Assembly: GCF_037024155.1 (NCBI RefSeq) | Contig: NZ_JAYKTS010000033.1 | Span: forward strand, 1 to 45,758 | Length of the DNA stretch: 45,758 nt | Source of the DNA: Bacillus sp. 2205SS5-2 | GTDB taxonomy: Bacteria > Bacillota > Bacilli > Bacillales > Bacillaceae_K | Direction of reading: 5' to 3' | Shown here: positions 7,204-15,643 of the stretch, piece after piece | Numbering within the stretch: position 1 is the stretch's first letter | Layout: every line of letters begins with the position of its first letter | Program-made: the position numbers and the translations under genes | The notes under the pieces: generated by a model | Told to the model about the DNA's origin: nothing | The model's input: the letters and a program-made list of their open reading frames with translations, nothing else | The model's database searches: none

Positions 7204-7300
7204 ATCACCGACTTTTCAGTTTTTATCACCAACTTCTCGAGATTTATCACCAACTATACAGATATATCATCGACTTCTCTTAAAATCTCATCAACTCACC
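7204..7300. repeat. 21-bp degenerate tandem repeat, about 4.5 units
   Basis: Units start at 7204 (ATCACCGAC), 7225 (ATCACCAAC), 7246 (ATCACCAAC), 7266 (ATCATCGAC) and ~7290 (ATCAAC), with period 20-24. Each consists of ATCAYCRACTTYTC plus a variable A/T tail. No coding frame runs through it. Confidence 0.65.
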
Positions 7301-7338
7301 CATTTACAATCGTTTTTCCCATCTCTATTTTTTCACAA

Positions 7339-7440
7339 CGCTGTTTTCGCACCAGTCTATAAAATATGATATCGCTTTGATTCGGGCATCATTTCGTCTA
7401 TTTTTAATACGAACCAACATGAAAATGGGCGATTTAATCA
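7339..7440 (-). mobile_element. MITE copy 4, truncated
   Basis: CGCTGTTTTCGCACCAGTC to GGGCGATTTAATCA, aligning base for base with the first two thirds of copy 1. The GGCTCTTTTCG-side third is missing. The short motif TTTACAAYCG precedes both copies 3 and 4, suggesting a local duplication. Confidence 0.65.
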
Positions 7441-7821
7441 ACACCCGTTGTATGATATTCAATTTTTATTTGCCACTATAATCACTAGCTACTCTTCTTT
7501 CATCGCTGTACGTCCCCTACTAACACATGGAATTAATTTGTGAAATTGGATACGGTTGAGCGGACGAAGGAATGTTGTGATAGGTGGAAATAAAATGATT
7601 GAGGAATTGTTACAGCTAATCACAGAAAGGAGATTGTTGTTTGACATTCTCTTTTCTAGTTACTACAGCTTCTAGTGATACTTGAATAAAATCAATTATA
7701 TAATTGTTTATGATTTCCTTGTAATCATCTTCCAACCCGCTCATTCACAGCGATTTCGACTCAATTTGTGGTATGATAAACCAAATAAGCGACTAGGTCG
7801 AAATCAACAGGAGTGATCAAT

Positions 7822-8901
7822 TTGAATATATTTTTGACGGGATCAACAGGCTTTCTTGGTGGTAGGCTCATTAAGAATCTTTTACAAACTCAACGGAACG
7901 AAATCTATATTTTAGTGAGAAATGTAGAAAAGGCTGATCGATTAAGAAGTTCTTTCCAAGCGGATGAACAAAAGCGAATTCATATTTTTCAAGGAGACAT
8001 CACCGTACCAAACGCTGGGCTGAATAGGGAGGATCTTGCGTGGTTAACAGGAAAAATAGAGGTGGTTTATCATCTTGCTGCTCTTGTGAAGTTTGATTTG
8101 GATTTGAGAGATGAATTATTTGCTGTGAACTATGATGGAACAAATCATATTCTTCAACTGGCCACACTTTTAAAGGTGAAAAAATTTTATTATGTGAGTA
8201 CGGCCTATACAGTCGGAAAGCTAACGGCAGGAATAGAAGAGCTCTACCCAATCCACGGGGAATTTCATAATCCCTATGAAGAAAGCAAAGTGAAATCGGA
8301 GCATCTTGTTTTTTCTTACAGAGACAAAATGGAGGTGTCGATTTTCCGTCCGTCCATTATCGTTGGTGATTCAAAAACTGGAGAAGCGGATTCCCAATTT
8401 ACCTTGTACGGATTTATGCGTGCTCTTGATGTATTCAAGCGCAAAATGGATAGAAGCCGGGGAGAAGAACGTACCTATAGACTGGTTGCAAAGAAGAATG
8501 GTACATCCAATCTTGTTCCGGTAGATTACGTAGCGGATATTCTAAGCATAGCGCCTAAAAAAGCGGAAGCCAACAAAATCTATCATATAACCAATTCGAA
8601 CCCTCCAGAAAACATCGAGCTACTAAAAATGATTAAAAAAGCCCTTCAATTTGAAAATCTTTCTGTAGTTGAAAACACGCTAGAGTATGAATTAGATGAG
8701 GCAGAGACAAGGCTGAATAGTTTAATTGACGTGTTAAAGGTTTATCTTGAAGGTGCCTTGACGTTTGATGATTGTAATACTCAAGCACTGATAGAGGACA
8801 CGGGGGTTGCTCATTTGAATATGTCACATGAGACGGTTGAAATGATAATACGGTCGGGTTGCGAGCGGAAAGAAACAAGCGACTATATAGAGCTGAAGTG
8901 A
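7822..8901 (+). CDS. SDR family oxidoreductase, thioester-reductase-like
   Basis: A 359-aa extended short-chain dehydrogenase. TTG 7822 is preferred: AGGAG (7809-7813) is 8 nt upstream, whereas the GTG at 7813 overlaps it. The Rossmann NAD(P) motif T-G-S-T-G-F-L-G is at residues ~5-12, followed by L-V-R-N and a G-D-I-T segment. The active-site Y-x-x-x-K is in N-P-Y-E-E-S-K, and the P-V-D-Y-V-A-D motif is typical of NAD_binding_4 (fatty acyl or thioester reductase-like) proteins. Substrate unknown; no peptide synthetase or acyl carrier is nearby. The next small ORF overlaps its stop by 4 bp. Confidence 0.75.
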   Translation: MNIFLTGSTGFLGGRLIKNLLQTQRNEIYILVRNVEKADRLRSSFQADEQKRIHIFQGDITVPNAGLNREDLAWLTGKIEVVYHLAALVKFDLDLRDELFAVNYDGTNHILQLATLLKVKKFYYVSTAYTVGKLTAGIEELYPIHGEFHNPYEESKVKSEHLVFSYRDKMEVSIFRPSIIVGDSKTGEADSQFTLYGFMRALDVFKRKMDRSRGEERTYRLVAKKNGTSNLVPVDYVADILSIAPKKAEANKIYHITNSNPPENIELLKMIKKALQFENLSVVENTLEYELDEAETRLNSLIDVLKVYLEGALTFDDCNTQALIEDTGVAHLNMSHETVEMIIRSGCERKETSDYIELK

Positions 8902-9035
8902 ACTACACACCCTTCAACACCTTAAATGACCAGCATTTTAACGAAAAAGAACCGTTATCAGAGCTAGAAAAAAAGTGGTTGGAACACTATCAACCGTACG
9001 GAGAACAAGGGTATAACCCTGTGAAAATGCGATAA
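8898..9035 (+). CDS. Small coupled ORF, 45 aa, unknown
   Basis: GTG 8898 overlaps the SDR stop (GTGA), the classic arrangement for translational coupling. The frame is acidic and hydrophilic with protein-like composition: N-Y-T-P-F-N-T-L-N-D…E-L-E-K-K-W-L-E-H-Y…P-V-K-M-R. There is no strong ribosome site of its own. It could be a genuine small partner of the SDR enzyme or the tail of a decayed gene. I do not recognise it. Confidence 0.45.
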   Translation: MNYTPFNTLNDQHFNEKEPLSELEKKWLEHYQPYGEQGYNPVKMR

Positions 9036-9081
9036 TCATTATTTCAGAGTAGTAGAGATACCTATTCCTCAACTTAAGGAA

Positions 9082-9241
9082 GGCTCTATTCCAAAACATT
9101 GGGGCTATTCATCATGTTTTTGATTGATTCCTCCATTTCACTGCTGATATTCATCAAAACAGACGAAAAAACGCCGCGAAACCTATACTATTAACAAGAT
9201 AAATACTGCTGCGAATAGGGACAATTTTTGCGAAAGTAGCC
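9082..9241 (+). mobile_element. MITE copy 5, complete but diverged
   Basis: 160 bp from GGCTCTATTCC to TGCGAAAGTAGCC. Interior landmarks TTTTTGATTGATTCC, CCATTTCACTG, TCATCAAAACAGACGAAA match copy 1 on its minus strand. No clear flanking duplication. Confidence 0.65.
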
Positions 9242-9367
9242 TCGTTGAAAAAATAGCTCAGAAAACCACTGTACTACCTAGTGTTTTTCTTTTTCATCTC
9301 TAGTATGTATTGTTAGGGGAAAGGAAAGAGTCGGAGTAGATGATGATCGGTAATGAAGGTGTACAAG

Positions 9368-9397
9368 TTGACATCTTTCCAAAATCTATGGTATTTA
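9368..9397 (+). promoter_or_regulatory. Sigma-A promoter of htpG
   Basis: TTGACA (9368-9373), 18-bp spacer, TATTTA (9392-9397). The CIRCE operator begins 9 bp downstream and so covers the expected transcription start. Confidence 0.65.
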
Positions 9398-9405
9398 TGT
9401 AGTGG

Positions 9406-9432
9406 TTAGCACTCGAGGGTCTTAAGTGCTAA
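9406..9432 (+). promoter_or_regulatory. CIRCE operator (HrcA binding site)
   Basis: TTAGCACTC, nine bases, AAGTGCTAA. The consensus is TTAGCACTC-N9-GAGTGCTAA, so 17 of 18 operator bases match. It lies between the -10 and the htpG start, the usual repressor position, and implies HrcA-controlled heat induction. Confidence 0.88.
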
Positions 9433-9472
9433 CATACATATTGGGTGTTTAAATTTGAAAGGAGCATGAAAA

Positions 9473-11356
9473 ATGACCAAAAAACAATTCAAAGCAGAAT
9501 CTAAACGTTTATTAGAAATGATGATTAACTCAATCTATTCTCAAAAAGAGATTTTCCTACGTGAGCTGATCTCCAATTCAAGTGATGCGATCGACAAAAT
9601 TTATTACAAAGCCTTAACGGATGAATCAATGAGCTTCAATCAAGATGATTATTTCATTAAAGTGGAACCAAATAAGGAAAGCAGAGTCCTGAAAATTAGC
9701 GATACCGGAATTGGAATGACGAAGGAAGAGCTTGAGAAGAACCTTGGAACAATTGCCAGTAGTGGATCTCTTGCGTTTAAAAATGAAAATGAATTAGAGA
9801 ATGGACACGATATTATTGGACAATTTGGTGTCGGTTTTTACTCCGCATTTATGGTTGCCGATGTCGTCACTGTGATTAGTAAAGCTCTAGGCACTGAGCA
9901 GGCATATAAATGGGAATCTCATGGTGCCGATGGGTATAGCATTGAGGAAGTTGAAAAAGAAAATGTTGGTACAGAAATCTTTCTCAAAATAATGGATAAT
10001 ACGGACGATGAAAATTACGATGAATATTTAGATGAACAACGTTTGAAAGGTATCATCAAAAAATACTCCGATTTCATTCGCTATCCAATAAAAATGGAGA
10101 CAACCAAACAAAAAGAAAACGAAGAGAATGAAAGCGACGACCTTGTCGAGTACCGTGAAGAAGAGACGGTTAACAGCATGGTTCCAATTTGGAGAAAGAA
10201 TAAAAATGAATTAACCACTGAAGATTATGAACATTTTTATCAAGAAAAGCACTACGGATTCGACAAGCCGCTTAAGCATCTTCATATTAGTGTAGACGGA
10301 GCGGTGCGTTATAACGCTATTCTTTATATTCCTGAAAATATCCCATTTGATTTCTATTCAAAAGAGTTTGAGAAAGGGTTAGAGCTTTATTCTAATGGCG
10401 TTTTGATTATGGAGAAATGCGGAGACCTGCTTCCAGATTATTATAGTTTTGTAAAAGGTATGGTCGATTCAGAGGATTTATCGCTTAATATTTCTCGAGA
10501 AATTCTTCAACAAGATAAGCAACTAAAATTCATCGCTAAAAACTTGAACAACAAAATTACAAAAGAGTTGAAAGCATTATTAAAAAATGAGAGAGAACAA
10601 TATGAAGTGTTCTTTAATGCGTTTGGAAGACAATTGAAATACGGTGTGTATAGTGATTACGGTATGCATAAAGAAACCTTACAAGATCTGTTAATGTTTT
10701 ATTCTTCGAAAGAAAAGAAACTGGTTACATTAGCGGAGTATGTAGAAAGAATGCCAGAGGAGCAAAAATACATTTATTATGCATCAGGTGATTCTTACGA
10801 GCGAATTGAAAAAATGCCTCAAACCGAGATGGTTGCGGAAAAAGGCTATGAAATTTTATACTTTAATGATGATGTAGATGAGTTCGCAATTAAAATGCTA
10901 ATGAATTACAACGAAAAAGAATTCAAGTCGGTTTCTAGTGGAGATCTTGGCATTGAGTCTGATGAAAAAGAGAGCGATACAGAATCGAATGAAAATGAGT
11001 ATAAGGATATCTTTGCTTTTATGAAGAAAGAGCTAGAAGGTAAAGTGAAGGACGTTCGCGTCTCAAAAAGATTAAAAAATCATCCTGTTTGTCTAGCAAC
11101 AGAAGGAGAAGTAACCATAGAAATGGAGAAAATCCTAAGCGCCATGCCGGATAATCAAAATGTGAAGGCGGATAAGATTCTTGAGATTAATACAAATCAC
11201 GACGTCTTTACTTCATTAAAGAATGCATTTGGGCAAGATGAAGAAAAATTAACCTTATATACGCACTTACTTTATAATCAAGCCTTGCTGATTGAGGGAT
11301 TAACAATTCAGGATCCAGTGGAATTTACGAATGATATTTGTAAAGTTATGGTGTGA
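9473..11356 (+). CDS. htpG: Chaperone HtpG (bacterial Hsp90)
   Basis: A 627-aa homodimeric ATP-dependent chaperone; the length is normal. ATG 9473 follows GAAAGGAG. The N-terminal GHKL ATPase motifs are complete: E-L-I-S-N-S-S-D-A (E31, N35), D-T-G-I-G-M (D77) and G-Q-F-G-V-G-F (about 116-122). The middle domain carries the S-x-N-I-S-R-E-I-L-Q segment with the catalytic-loop arginine. The C-terminal dimerisation region is preceded by an acidic linker near residues 490-510. It is transcribed alone with its own terminator. Control by CIRCE is unlike B. subtilis, where htpG is HrcA-independent. Confidence 0.97.
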   Translation: MTKKQFKAESKRLLEMMINSIYSQKEIFLRELISNSSDAIDKIYYKALTDESMSFNQDDYFIKVEPNKESRVLKISDTGIGMTKEELEKNLGTIASSGSLAFKNENELENGHDIIGQFGVGFYSAFMVADVVTVISKALGTEQAYKWESHGADGYSIEEVEKENVGTEIFLKIMDNTDDENYDEYLDEQRLKGIIKKYSDFIRYPIKMETTKQKENEENESDDLVEYREEETVNSMVPIWRKNKNELTTEDYEHFYQEKHYGFDKPLKHLHISVDGAVRYNAILYIPENIPFDFYSKEFEKGLELYSNGVLIMEKCGDLLPDYYSFVKGMVDSEDLSLNISREILQQDKQLKFIAKNLNNKITKELKALLKNEREQYEVFFNAFGRQLKYGVYSDYGMHKETLQDLLMFYSSKEKKLVTLAEYVERMPEEQKYIYYASGDSYERIEKMPQTEMVAEKGYEILYFNDDVDEFAIKMLMNYNEKEFKSVSSGDLGIESDEKESDTESNENEYKDIFAFMKKELEGKVKDVRVSKRLKNHPVCLATEGEVTIEMEKILSAMPDNQNVKADKILEINTNHDVFTSLKNAFGQDEEKLTLYTHLLYNQALLIEGLTIQDPVEFTNDICKVMV

Positions 11357-11366
11357 TAATACATTT

Positions 11367-11395
11367 AAAAAGGGAGCTTAAAGCTCCCTTTTTAA
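11367..11395 (+). terminator. htpG terminator
   Basis: AAAAAGGGAGC / GCTCCCTTTTT hairpin starting 11 nt after the htpG stop. The A-tract on the left means it can also act for the minus-strand yfhD transcript. Confidence 0.85.
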
Positions 11396-11548
11396 ATAAA
11401 AAAAACACAAAAATTGAATCTAGATATGAATCTTGGTGAGCACCGGTTTGGTTATTACCTATACAGTGAAATACGAAGGTCTATCGTTCACCTGATTAGA
11501 ACTTCCTGCTGCTCCTAATATAGTCAAGCTAAACTGATTCTTGACTGC

Positions 11549-11731
11549 TTATTTTTTCTTTCGCTTCGTTTGAATTCGTTGATTAGCTGCATTGGCCATT
11601 GCTTGCGCTTCAAGGGACGCCTGTTCACCAGAGAACTCTTCTCCGTAAGTTGGAATTTTCATGTTCTTTGGTACTTGTGGCAATGAATTTTTGTTTTTAT
11701 CTCGAGTTTTATGTTTGTGTGCTCTGCCCAT
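11549..11731 (-). CDS. yfhD: YfhD family small protein
   Basis: A 60-aa basic, asparagine-rich hydrophilic protein (M-G-R-A-H-K-H-K-T-R-D-K-N-K…L-P-Q-V-P-K). It ends with A-x-A-N-A-A-N-Q-R and a polylysine tail, the pattern of Bacillus YfhD. GGGGGA lies upstream of ATG 11731. Next to yfhE, as in B. subtilis. Function unknown; I infer a possible sporulation link only from the lineage distribution of the family. Confidence 0.8.
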   Translation of the reverse strand: MGRAHKHKTRDKNKNSLPQVPKNMKIPTYGEEFSGEQASLEAQAMANAANQRIQTKRKKK

Positions 11732-11750
11732 GTGAATTCCCCCTAATCAT

Positions 11751-11786
11751 AATAAAACCAGAAGGCTAATGCCTTCTGGTTTTATT
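11751..11786 (-). terminator. Bidirectional-looking terminator between yfhE and yfhD
   Basis: A perfect 16-bp stem AATAAAACCAGAAGGC / GCCTTCTGGTTTTATT with a 4-nt loop. On the minus strand it lies after yfhE and ends in a T-rich stretch. Confidence 0.75.
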
Positions 11787-11824
11787 ATGGTCTTTTTACA
11801 GTTTGTTATGAAGGTAGGTTTTAC

Positions 11825-11950
11825 CTAAAATGGTTTTTTAGCGGTATAACCACCTGCTCGATCAGCCATTTTAAATTCACGAGAATACGTGACCTCTTGA
11901 GCACTTGAAAGAGTTGATTTGGTTTTATCTCGTCGTTTTTTCTTATCCAT
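11825..11950 (-). CDS. yfhE: YfhE family small protein
   Basis: 41 aa. It starts M-D-K-K-K-R-R-D-K-T and contains S-S-A-Q-E-V-T-Y-S-R-E-F-K-M-A-D-R-A, the hallmark of Bacillus YfhE. ATG 11950 is preceded by GAAGGGAAG. It is followed on the minus strand by the hairpin at 11751-11786 and then yfhD, the B. subtilis gene order. Function unknown. Confidence 0.8.
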   Translation of the reverse strand: MDKKKRRDKTKSTLSSAQEVTYSREFKMADRAGGYTAKKPF

Positions 11951-12022
11951 GTGGACAACTTCCCTTCATATGTATTCTTCTCCATTTTTTCCTTCTTTAC
12001 GAAGAAACATACGTAAGAATCG

Positions 12023-12177
12023 ACCTTTTCGTATCCATTATTGCTATTTCATGTAGTTTAGATGGAGTCCTCAAAATTGCTGTTGAATTTTATCAAAAAA
12101 GGCGAAAAAAAGCATTGAAACAAAGCTATATAACCGTTTGACTGGTTTGAGAATCAACAAACTTAGCGATAACAACC
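12023..12177 (+). mobile_element. MITE copy 6, complete but diverged
   Basis: Starts CCTTTTCGTATCCATTATTG and ends AGCGATAACAACC. Interior landmarks GCTATTTCAT and GAAACAAAGCTATATAACCG align with the consensus. It ends one base before the yfhF stop codon, so it supplies the immediate 3' region of that gene. An ORF spanning 11905-12141 is an artefact of this copy and yfhE. Confidence 0.6.
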
Positions 12178-13074
12178 TTAAGAATAAAGGTCTTTTAAAG
12201 CAGTCGAAAGGAGTGGGAACGAAAAAGCGTATCCAGTCTTTTCTAACACAGAAGGGGATACCTTTTGGCCATCTAATATAAGGGTACTCATTTCACCTAA
12301 AGCAGCCTTGATGATAAAGGACGGAACAGGAAGCCAGTGCGGACGATGTAGAACCTTCCCTAAAATTGATCCGAACTCTTTCATGGTAACGGGGTTTGGA
12401 GACACAATATTGACTGGACCAGTGATATCATGATGCAATAGAAACTCAATGGCGGAGCAAACGTCCTTAATATGAACCCAAGACATCCACTGTTCACCAG
12501 ACCCGACAGGACCACCGGCGAATAGTTTATAAGGCAAGACCATTCGTGGAAGTGCGCCATCTTCTTTTCCTAAAATAATGCCAAAACGGGTAATGACAAC
12601 TCGCACGCCTAGTTCTTCCGCTTTTTTTGCTTCTTGTTCCCACTCGATAACCGTTTTAGCTAGAAAATCACTGCCAGTATGCTTGGACTCTTCTTTATGG
12701 GTGATGGTCTTTGATGCATGATAATAGCCGATTGCGCTTGCATTAATAAGTATTTTTGGCGGATCAGGTAGAGCATTCATAATCGAGAAAACAGCCTGAG
12801 TCGCCTCGCTTCTCGAGTGCTGTATGCGCTTTTTTCGTGTTTCTGTCCAGCGACCACTGTTGATCGACTCGCTAGCTAAATTGATGACTGCATCAATTCC
12901 TGCTAACTCTAGTTCGGGTTGACTATCAGCAGTGAGCCATTTGACGTAAGTCACGTTTGGTTGGTGATGTTTCTCTGGATTACGTGTGAGCACATAAAGT
13001 TGATGATTTTTCTTCAATAAGTCCACTAAATGGTTTCCGACAAAACCTGTACCACCTGTAATGGCGATTTTCAT
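12178..13074 (-). CDS. yfhF: TIGR01777/YfhF family epimerase-like SDR protein
   Basis: A 298-aa extended SDR (SulA-like epimerase family). ATG 13074 is preceded by GGGGG. The N-terminal NAD(P) motif T-G-G-T-G-F-V-G is at residues 6-13. I-N-L-A-S-E-S-I-N and R-W-T-x-x-R-K-K-x-I-x-x-S-R are diagnostic of the subfamily. A DUF1731 domain fills the last ~50 residues (P-H-W-L-P-V-P…L-I-L-D-G-Q-K-V-S-P). Enzymatic substrate unknown. Divergent from recX across about 90 bp, as in B. subtilis. Confidence 0.88.
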   Translation of the reverse strand: MKIAITGGTGFVGNHLVDLLKKNHQLYVLTRNPEKHHQPNVTYVKWLTADSQPELELAGIDAVINLASESINSGRWTETRKKRIQHSRSEATQAVFSIMNALPDPPKILINASAIGYYHASKTITHKEESKHTGSDFLAKTVIEWEQEAKKAEELGVRVVITRFGIILGKEDGALPRMVLPYKLFAGGPVGSGEQWMSWVHIKDVCSAIEFLLHHDITGPVNIVSPNPVTMKEFGSILGKVLHRPHWLPVPSFIIKAALGEMSTLILDGQKVSPSVLEKTGYAFSFPLLSTALKDLYS

Positions 13075-13165
13075 TGAAATGCCCCCAATTGAATACTATT
13101 ATTTTACCTTCGTAGTTAATATAAAACCTTTTTGAATGTGTTAAAGTAGAAGAGAGGTGTTGCAA

Positions 13166-13966
13166 ATGGGAAAGATCACAAAAATAACAACTCAGCAGAA
13201 AAACTTGGAACGCTACAATATTTTTATTGATGAAAAATATGCGTTTAGCGTCGACGAGAGAGTATTAATTTCGTTTAATTTACAAAAAGGATTAGAAATA
13301 GATGCGCTCATGATGTCACAAATTCAGTATGAAGATGACATCAAAAAAGCCTTTAATTCCTCTCTAGTCTTTTTAAGCCATCGCATGCGAACGGAAAAAG
13401 AGATAAGAGATTATCTTCTGAAAAAAGAATATGAAGAAGAGATTATTCCTGAGGTTGTACATAAGTTAAAAGAGTTTGGGTATCTAAAAGATGAAGAATT
13501 TGCCTCAGCTTTTGTCAATACGATGATGGCAACGACAGATAAGGGTCCAGGGCGAGTGAGACAAGAGCTAGCTGAAAAAGGTGTATCAAAATCGATAGCC
13601 GAGCAAGTTATGAATGTCTTCACACGGGAAGAGGAGCTTGAAAAAGCAATAATGGTAGCCGAAAAAACCGTGAAGAAAAATATGAAACTCTCCGCTCTAC
13701 AAAAAAAGCAAAAAGTAGATCAGACCCTTATGCGCAAAGGGTATTCTCCTTCTATTTTCAAAGGTGTTCACGAAGCAATTAGTGTTGAAAATGAAGAAGA
13801 GGAGAACTGGACAGCACTATATCATCAAGGCTTGAAAATTCATAAACGCTACAGTTCTAAATATGAAGGGTATGACTACGTGCAAAGAATGAAAAAAGCC
13901 CTGTATCAAAAGGGCTTTGGGATGGAAGACATTGAGCGATTATTAGACAAATTGCAGGAAGAGTAA
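13166..13966 (+). CDS. recX: Recombination regulator RecX
   Basis: A 266-aa protein that modulates RecA filament assembly. ATG 13166 has AGAGGTG 8 nt upstream; the TTG at 13157 is inside the spacer. Three tandem three-helix RecX repeats are visible from about residue 60 (A-x-x-x-L-x-x-R-x-R-T-E-K-E-I), then K-G-P-G-R-V-R-Q-E-L and a third repeat to the C-terminus (M-K-K-A-L-Y-Q-K-G-F). The N-terminal extension I-T-K-I-T-T-Q-Q-K is typical of long Bacillus RecX. It converges with the next SDR gene, one base between stops. Confidence 0.93.
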   Translation: MGKITKITTQQKNLERYNIFIDEKYAFSVDERVLISFNLQKGLEIDALMMSQIQYEDDIKKAFNSSLVFLSHRMRTEKEIRDYLLKKEYEEEIIPEVVHKLKEFGYLKDEEFASAFVNTMMATTDKGPGRVRQELAEKGVSKSIAEQVMNVFTREEELEKAIMVAEKTVKKNMKLSALQKKQKVDQTLMRKGYSPSIFKGVHEAISVENEEEENWTALYHQGLKIHKRYSSKYEGYDYVQRMKKALYQKGFGMEDIERLLDKLQEE

Positions 13967-13967
13967 A

Positions 13968-14636
13968 TTATTTTTTGGATTCTAGAATAATTTCAGTTTG
14001 AGATTCAGCTTGCTCGAAAATATAGTTGGCCACTTCTTTAGGTGAACGAAAGCGGGATGTATCAGAAACATGATGACTTTCTTCCCAAAAGGGGGTGTTC
14101 ATGCCACCCATATAGGCGTTAACAACCGTGATATTGGTAGTGGCTAATTCCTTTTGCATACTTTCCGCGAATCCTCTTAGGGCAAACTTACTGGCTGAAT
14201 AAAGAGATTCATTCACTTTGCCACGTAAGCCGGCTGTGGAGATAATGTTAATAATTTTTCCGGTCTCTACGTGTGTAATATATTCTTTTGTTAAATGGAT
14301 TGGAGCCATCACATTGGTGGAAAACATTTCTTCCAGTTCCTTTGGTGAAGAAGAGGTTAAAGGTCCAAAATGACCAACACCAGCATTATTAATTAAAATC
14401 TCAACTTTATCATCCGGTGAAATGTGGGAGAAAATCGACTGTAGCTGATCTACGTTGGTTAAATCGGCAGTGATGATCTCTACTTGTCCACCGTCACGAT
14501 GAAGTTGATCTTTTAAGGAAGACAGTTTTTCTTCTGATCGACCATGAGCATAAATCTTATAGCCTTTTTCACTATACAATAAAGCAAACTCTTTTCCTAA
14601 ACCAGAGCTAGCACCTGTAATTAGTACAGCTTTCAT
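13968..14636 (-). CDS. Classical short-chain dehydrogenase/reductase
   Basis: 222 aa, with a slightly short C-terminus. ATG 14636 is preceded by AGGAG. Cofactor motif T-G-A-S-S-G-L-G (7-14), N-N-A-G (83-86), catalytic Ser133, Tyr146 and Lys150 (Y-S-A-S-K). Basic residues after strand 2 (H-G-R-S-E-E-K) suggest NADPH preference. Substrate unknown. It sits between recX and yfhH, where B. subtilis has no such gene, so it is a lineage-specific insertion. Confidence 0.8.
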   Translation of the reverse strand: MKAVLITGASSGLGKEFALLYSEKGYKIYAHGRSEEKLSSLKDQLHRDGGQVEIITADLTNVDQLQSIFSHISPDDKVEILINNAGVGHFGPLTSSSPKELEEMFSTNVMAPIHLTKEYITHVETGKIINIISTAGLRGKVNESLYSASKFALRGFAESMQKELATTNITVVNAYMGGMNTPFWEESHHVSDTSRFRSPKEVANYIFEQAESQTEIILESKK

Positions 14637-14792
14637 AATAGCACTCCTTTTAGAGGTAAGGTAATTGGATCATTGTTTCGCTTTCATTGTACCATTTTCA
14701 GGGATTCGGTTTGAAGCGAATCGTTTAAAAGAGGAAGAAATCTTCTAGCCTCTTTCGCTCAATTTCTCGTCGCATAATAAGGAGGAACATAA

Positions 14793-15122
14793 ATGGATCA
14801 AGAAAAACGATATAGCCAAATGAAAGAACATGAATTAAGAGAGGAAATTGCTTCATTAAAAGAAAAAGCTCGCAAAGCAGAACAACTGGGAATTGTGAAT
14901 GAATTCGCTGTCTTAGAAAGGAAATCTATTATGGCCCAAGCGTATTTACTGGATCCAACTCAGTTTGTGCCTGGTGAAATCTATGAAATTAAAGGCACTC
15001 CAGGTGAGTATTATAAGATTGATTATTTGAATGGGATTTTTGCTTGGGGCTATCGCCTTCAAGGTGGAAAACAAGAAGAAGCACTACCTATTTCGATGTT
15101 AAAGGACGGAAAAGTAATTTAA
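14793..15122 (+). CDS. yfhH: YfhH family protein (DUF1811)
   Basis: 109 aa; ATG 14793 follows a perfect AAGGAGG. The N-terminal half is a coiled helix pair (R-Y-S-Q-M…A-R-K-A-E-Q-L-G-I-V-N-E-F-A-V-L-E-R-K). The C-terminal half is a small beta domain (P-G-E-I-Y-E-I…Y-Y-K-I-D-Y-L-N-G). The member is full length. Function unknown; a syntenic neighbour of recX and sspK. Confidence 0.85.
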   Translation: MDQEKRYSQMKEHELREEIASLKEKARKAEQLGIVNEFAVLERKSIMAQAYLLDPTQFVPGEIYEIKGTPGEYYKIDYLNGIFAWGYRLQGGKQEEALPISMLKDGKVI

Positions 15123-15150
15123 AAAGGAGCTATGAAACATAGCTCCTTTT
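15121..15150. terminator. Shared terminator, yfhH / YpzG-like gene
   Basis: AAAAGGAGCTATG / CATAGCTCCTTTT with a 3-nt loop, overlapping the yfhH stop. A- and T-tracts on either side allow use by both convergent genes. Confidence 0.8.
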
Positions 15151-15162
15151 CGTATCACGTAG

Positions 15163-15321
15163 TTAAGATCTTTTTCGTGTTTCGTTTTCTAAAATAATAA
15201 GACTTTGTGTTTGGGTTGTTTGTCCATTTGCTTGTTTATGCGCATGCTTAGGGTTAAACCACCCTTTTGTAAATGGACTAGAATATTTATTATTGAAGAA
15301 ATTATTCTTCATGTTTCCCAT
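15163..15321 (-). CDS. YpzG-like small protein
   Basis: 52 aa, too short for most ORF filters. It reads M-G-N-M-K-N-N-F-F-N-N-K-Y-S-S-P-F, then W-F-N-P-K-H-A-H-K-Q-A-N-G-Q-T-T-Q-T-Q and ends L-I-I-L-E-N-E-T-R-K-R-S. The N-P-K-H-A…Q-V/A-N-G…T-R-K-R-S pattern recalls the Bacillus YpzG-like family, assigned from memory. GGGG lies 9 nt before ATG 15321. It follows sspK by 22 bp on the same strand, so it is likely cotranscribed with a spore gene. Confidence 0.65.
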   Translation of the reverse strand: MGNMKNNFFNNKYSSPFTKGWFNPKHAHKQANGQTTQTQSLIILENETRKRS

Positions 15322-15343
15322 AAACACGACCCCCTATTATTTA

Positions 15344-15511
15344 TTATTGGATCGAATCACTTTCACGGTTACCAGAAGCTTTCATCCGTTCTTGAGGGTG
15401 GGAATTAATGGTACCATCTGCTCGTTTAGAAGCGTACTCTGCTTTAGCTCGTGGTTCCCCTTCAAACTTATTATTATTTTGGTTTGGAAATCCTTTACTT
15501 TTGTTTCGCAT
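15344..15511 (-). CDS. sspK: Small acid-soluble spore protein K
   Basis: 55 aa, beginning [20 protein letters not shown], which is SspK. ATG 15511 is preceded by GGGGAGG at 7 nt; the in-frame ATG seven codons earlier overlaps no ribosome site. SspK is a minor SASP deposited in the spore core under sigma-G control in B. subtilis; I did not resolve a sigma-G promoter here. Divergent from yfhJ. Confidence 0.9.
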   Translation of the reverse strand: MRNKSKGFPNQNNNKFEGEPRAKAEYASKRADGTINSHPQERMKASGNRESDSIQ

Positions 15512-15643
15512 CGTACTACCTCCCCATCTCATCGTAGAAAAACAAAGATAACAAAGCTTAACTACGTACTCTTATTATGAAGATAACTAGGCAAGCTTAT
15601 GACTAAAAAACATGATAAAATATTGGCAATGGAGGTAATAAAG

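Larger units (their letters stand above)
6780..7821. other. Repeat-rich intergenic region
   Basis: Over 1 kb between the divergent trhO and SDR genes. It holds two MITE copies (7047-7201, 7339-7440) with a 21-bp tandem repeat between them (7204-7300). The first ~270 bp and the last ~380 bp show nothing recognisable. A 27-codon ORF at 7595 with AGGTGG upstream is too short to call. Confidence 0.6.

Noticed and set aside
7595-7678. 27-codon ORF with AGGTGG upstream
   Set aside because: Too short and without recognisable sequence; a chance ribosome site is likely.
9030-9044. Fur-box-like sequence CGATAATCATTATTT
   Set aside because: Matches 12 of 15 positions, but overlaps the end of the small ORF and no gene starts within 400 bp.
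11905-12141. 78-aa plus-strand ORF
   Set aside because: Antisense to yfhE at its start and MITE sequence at its end.
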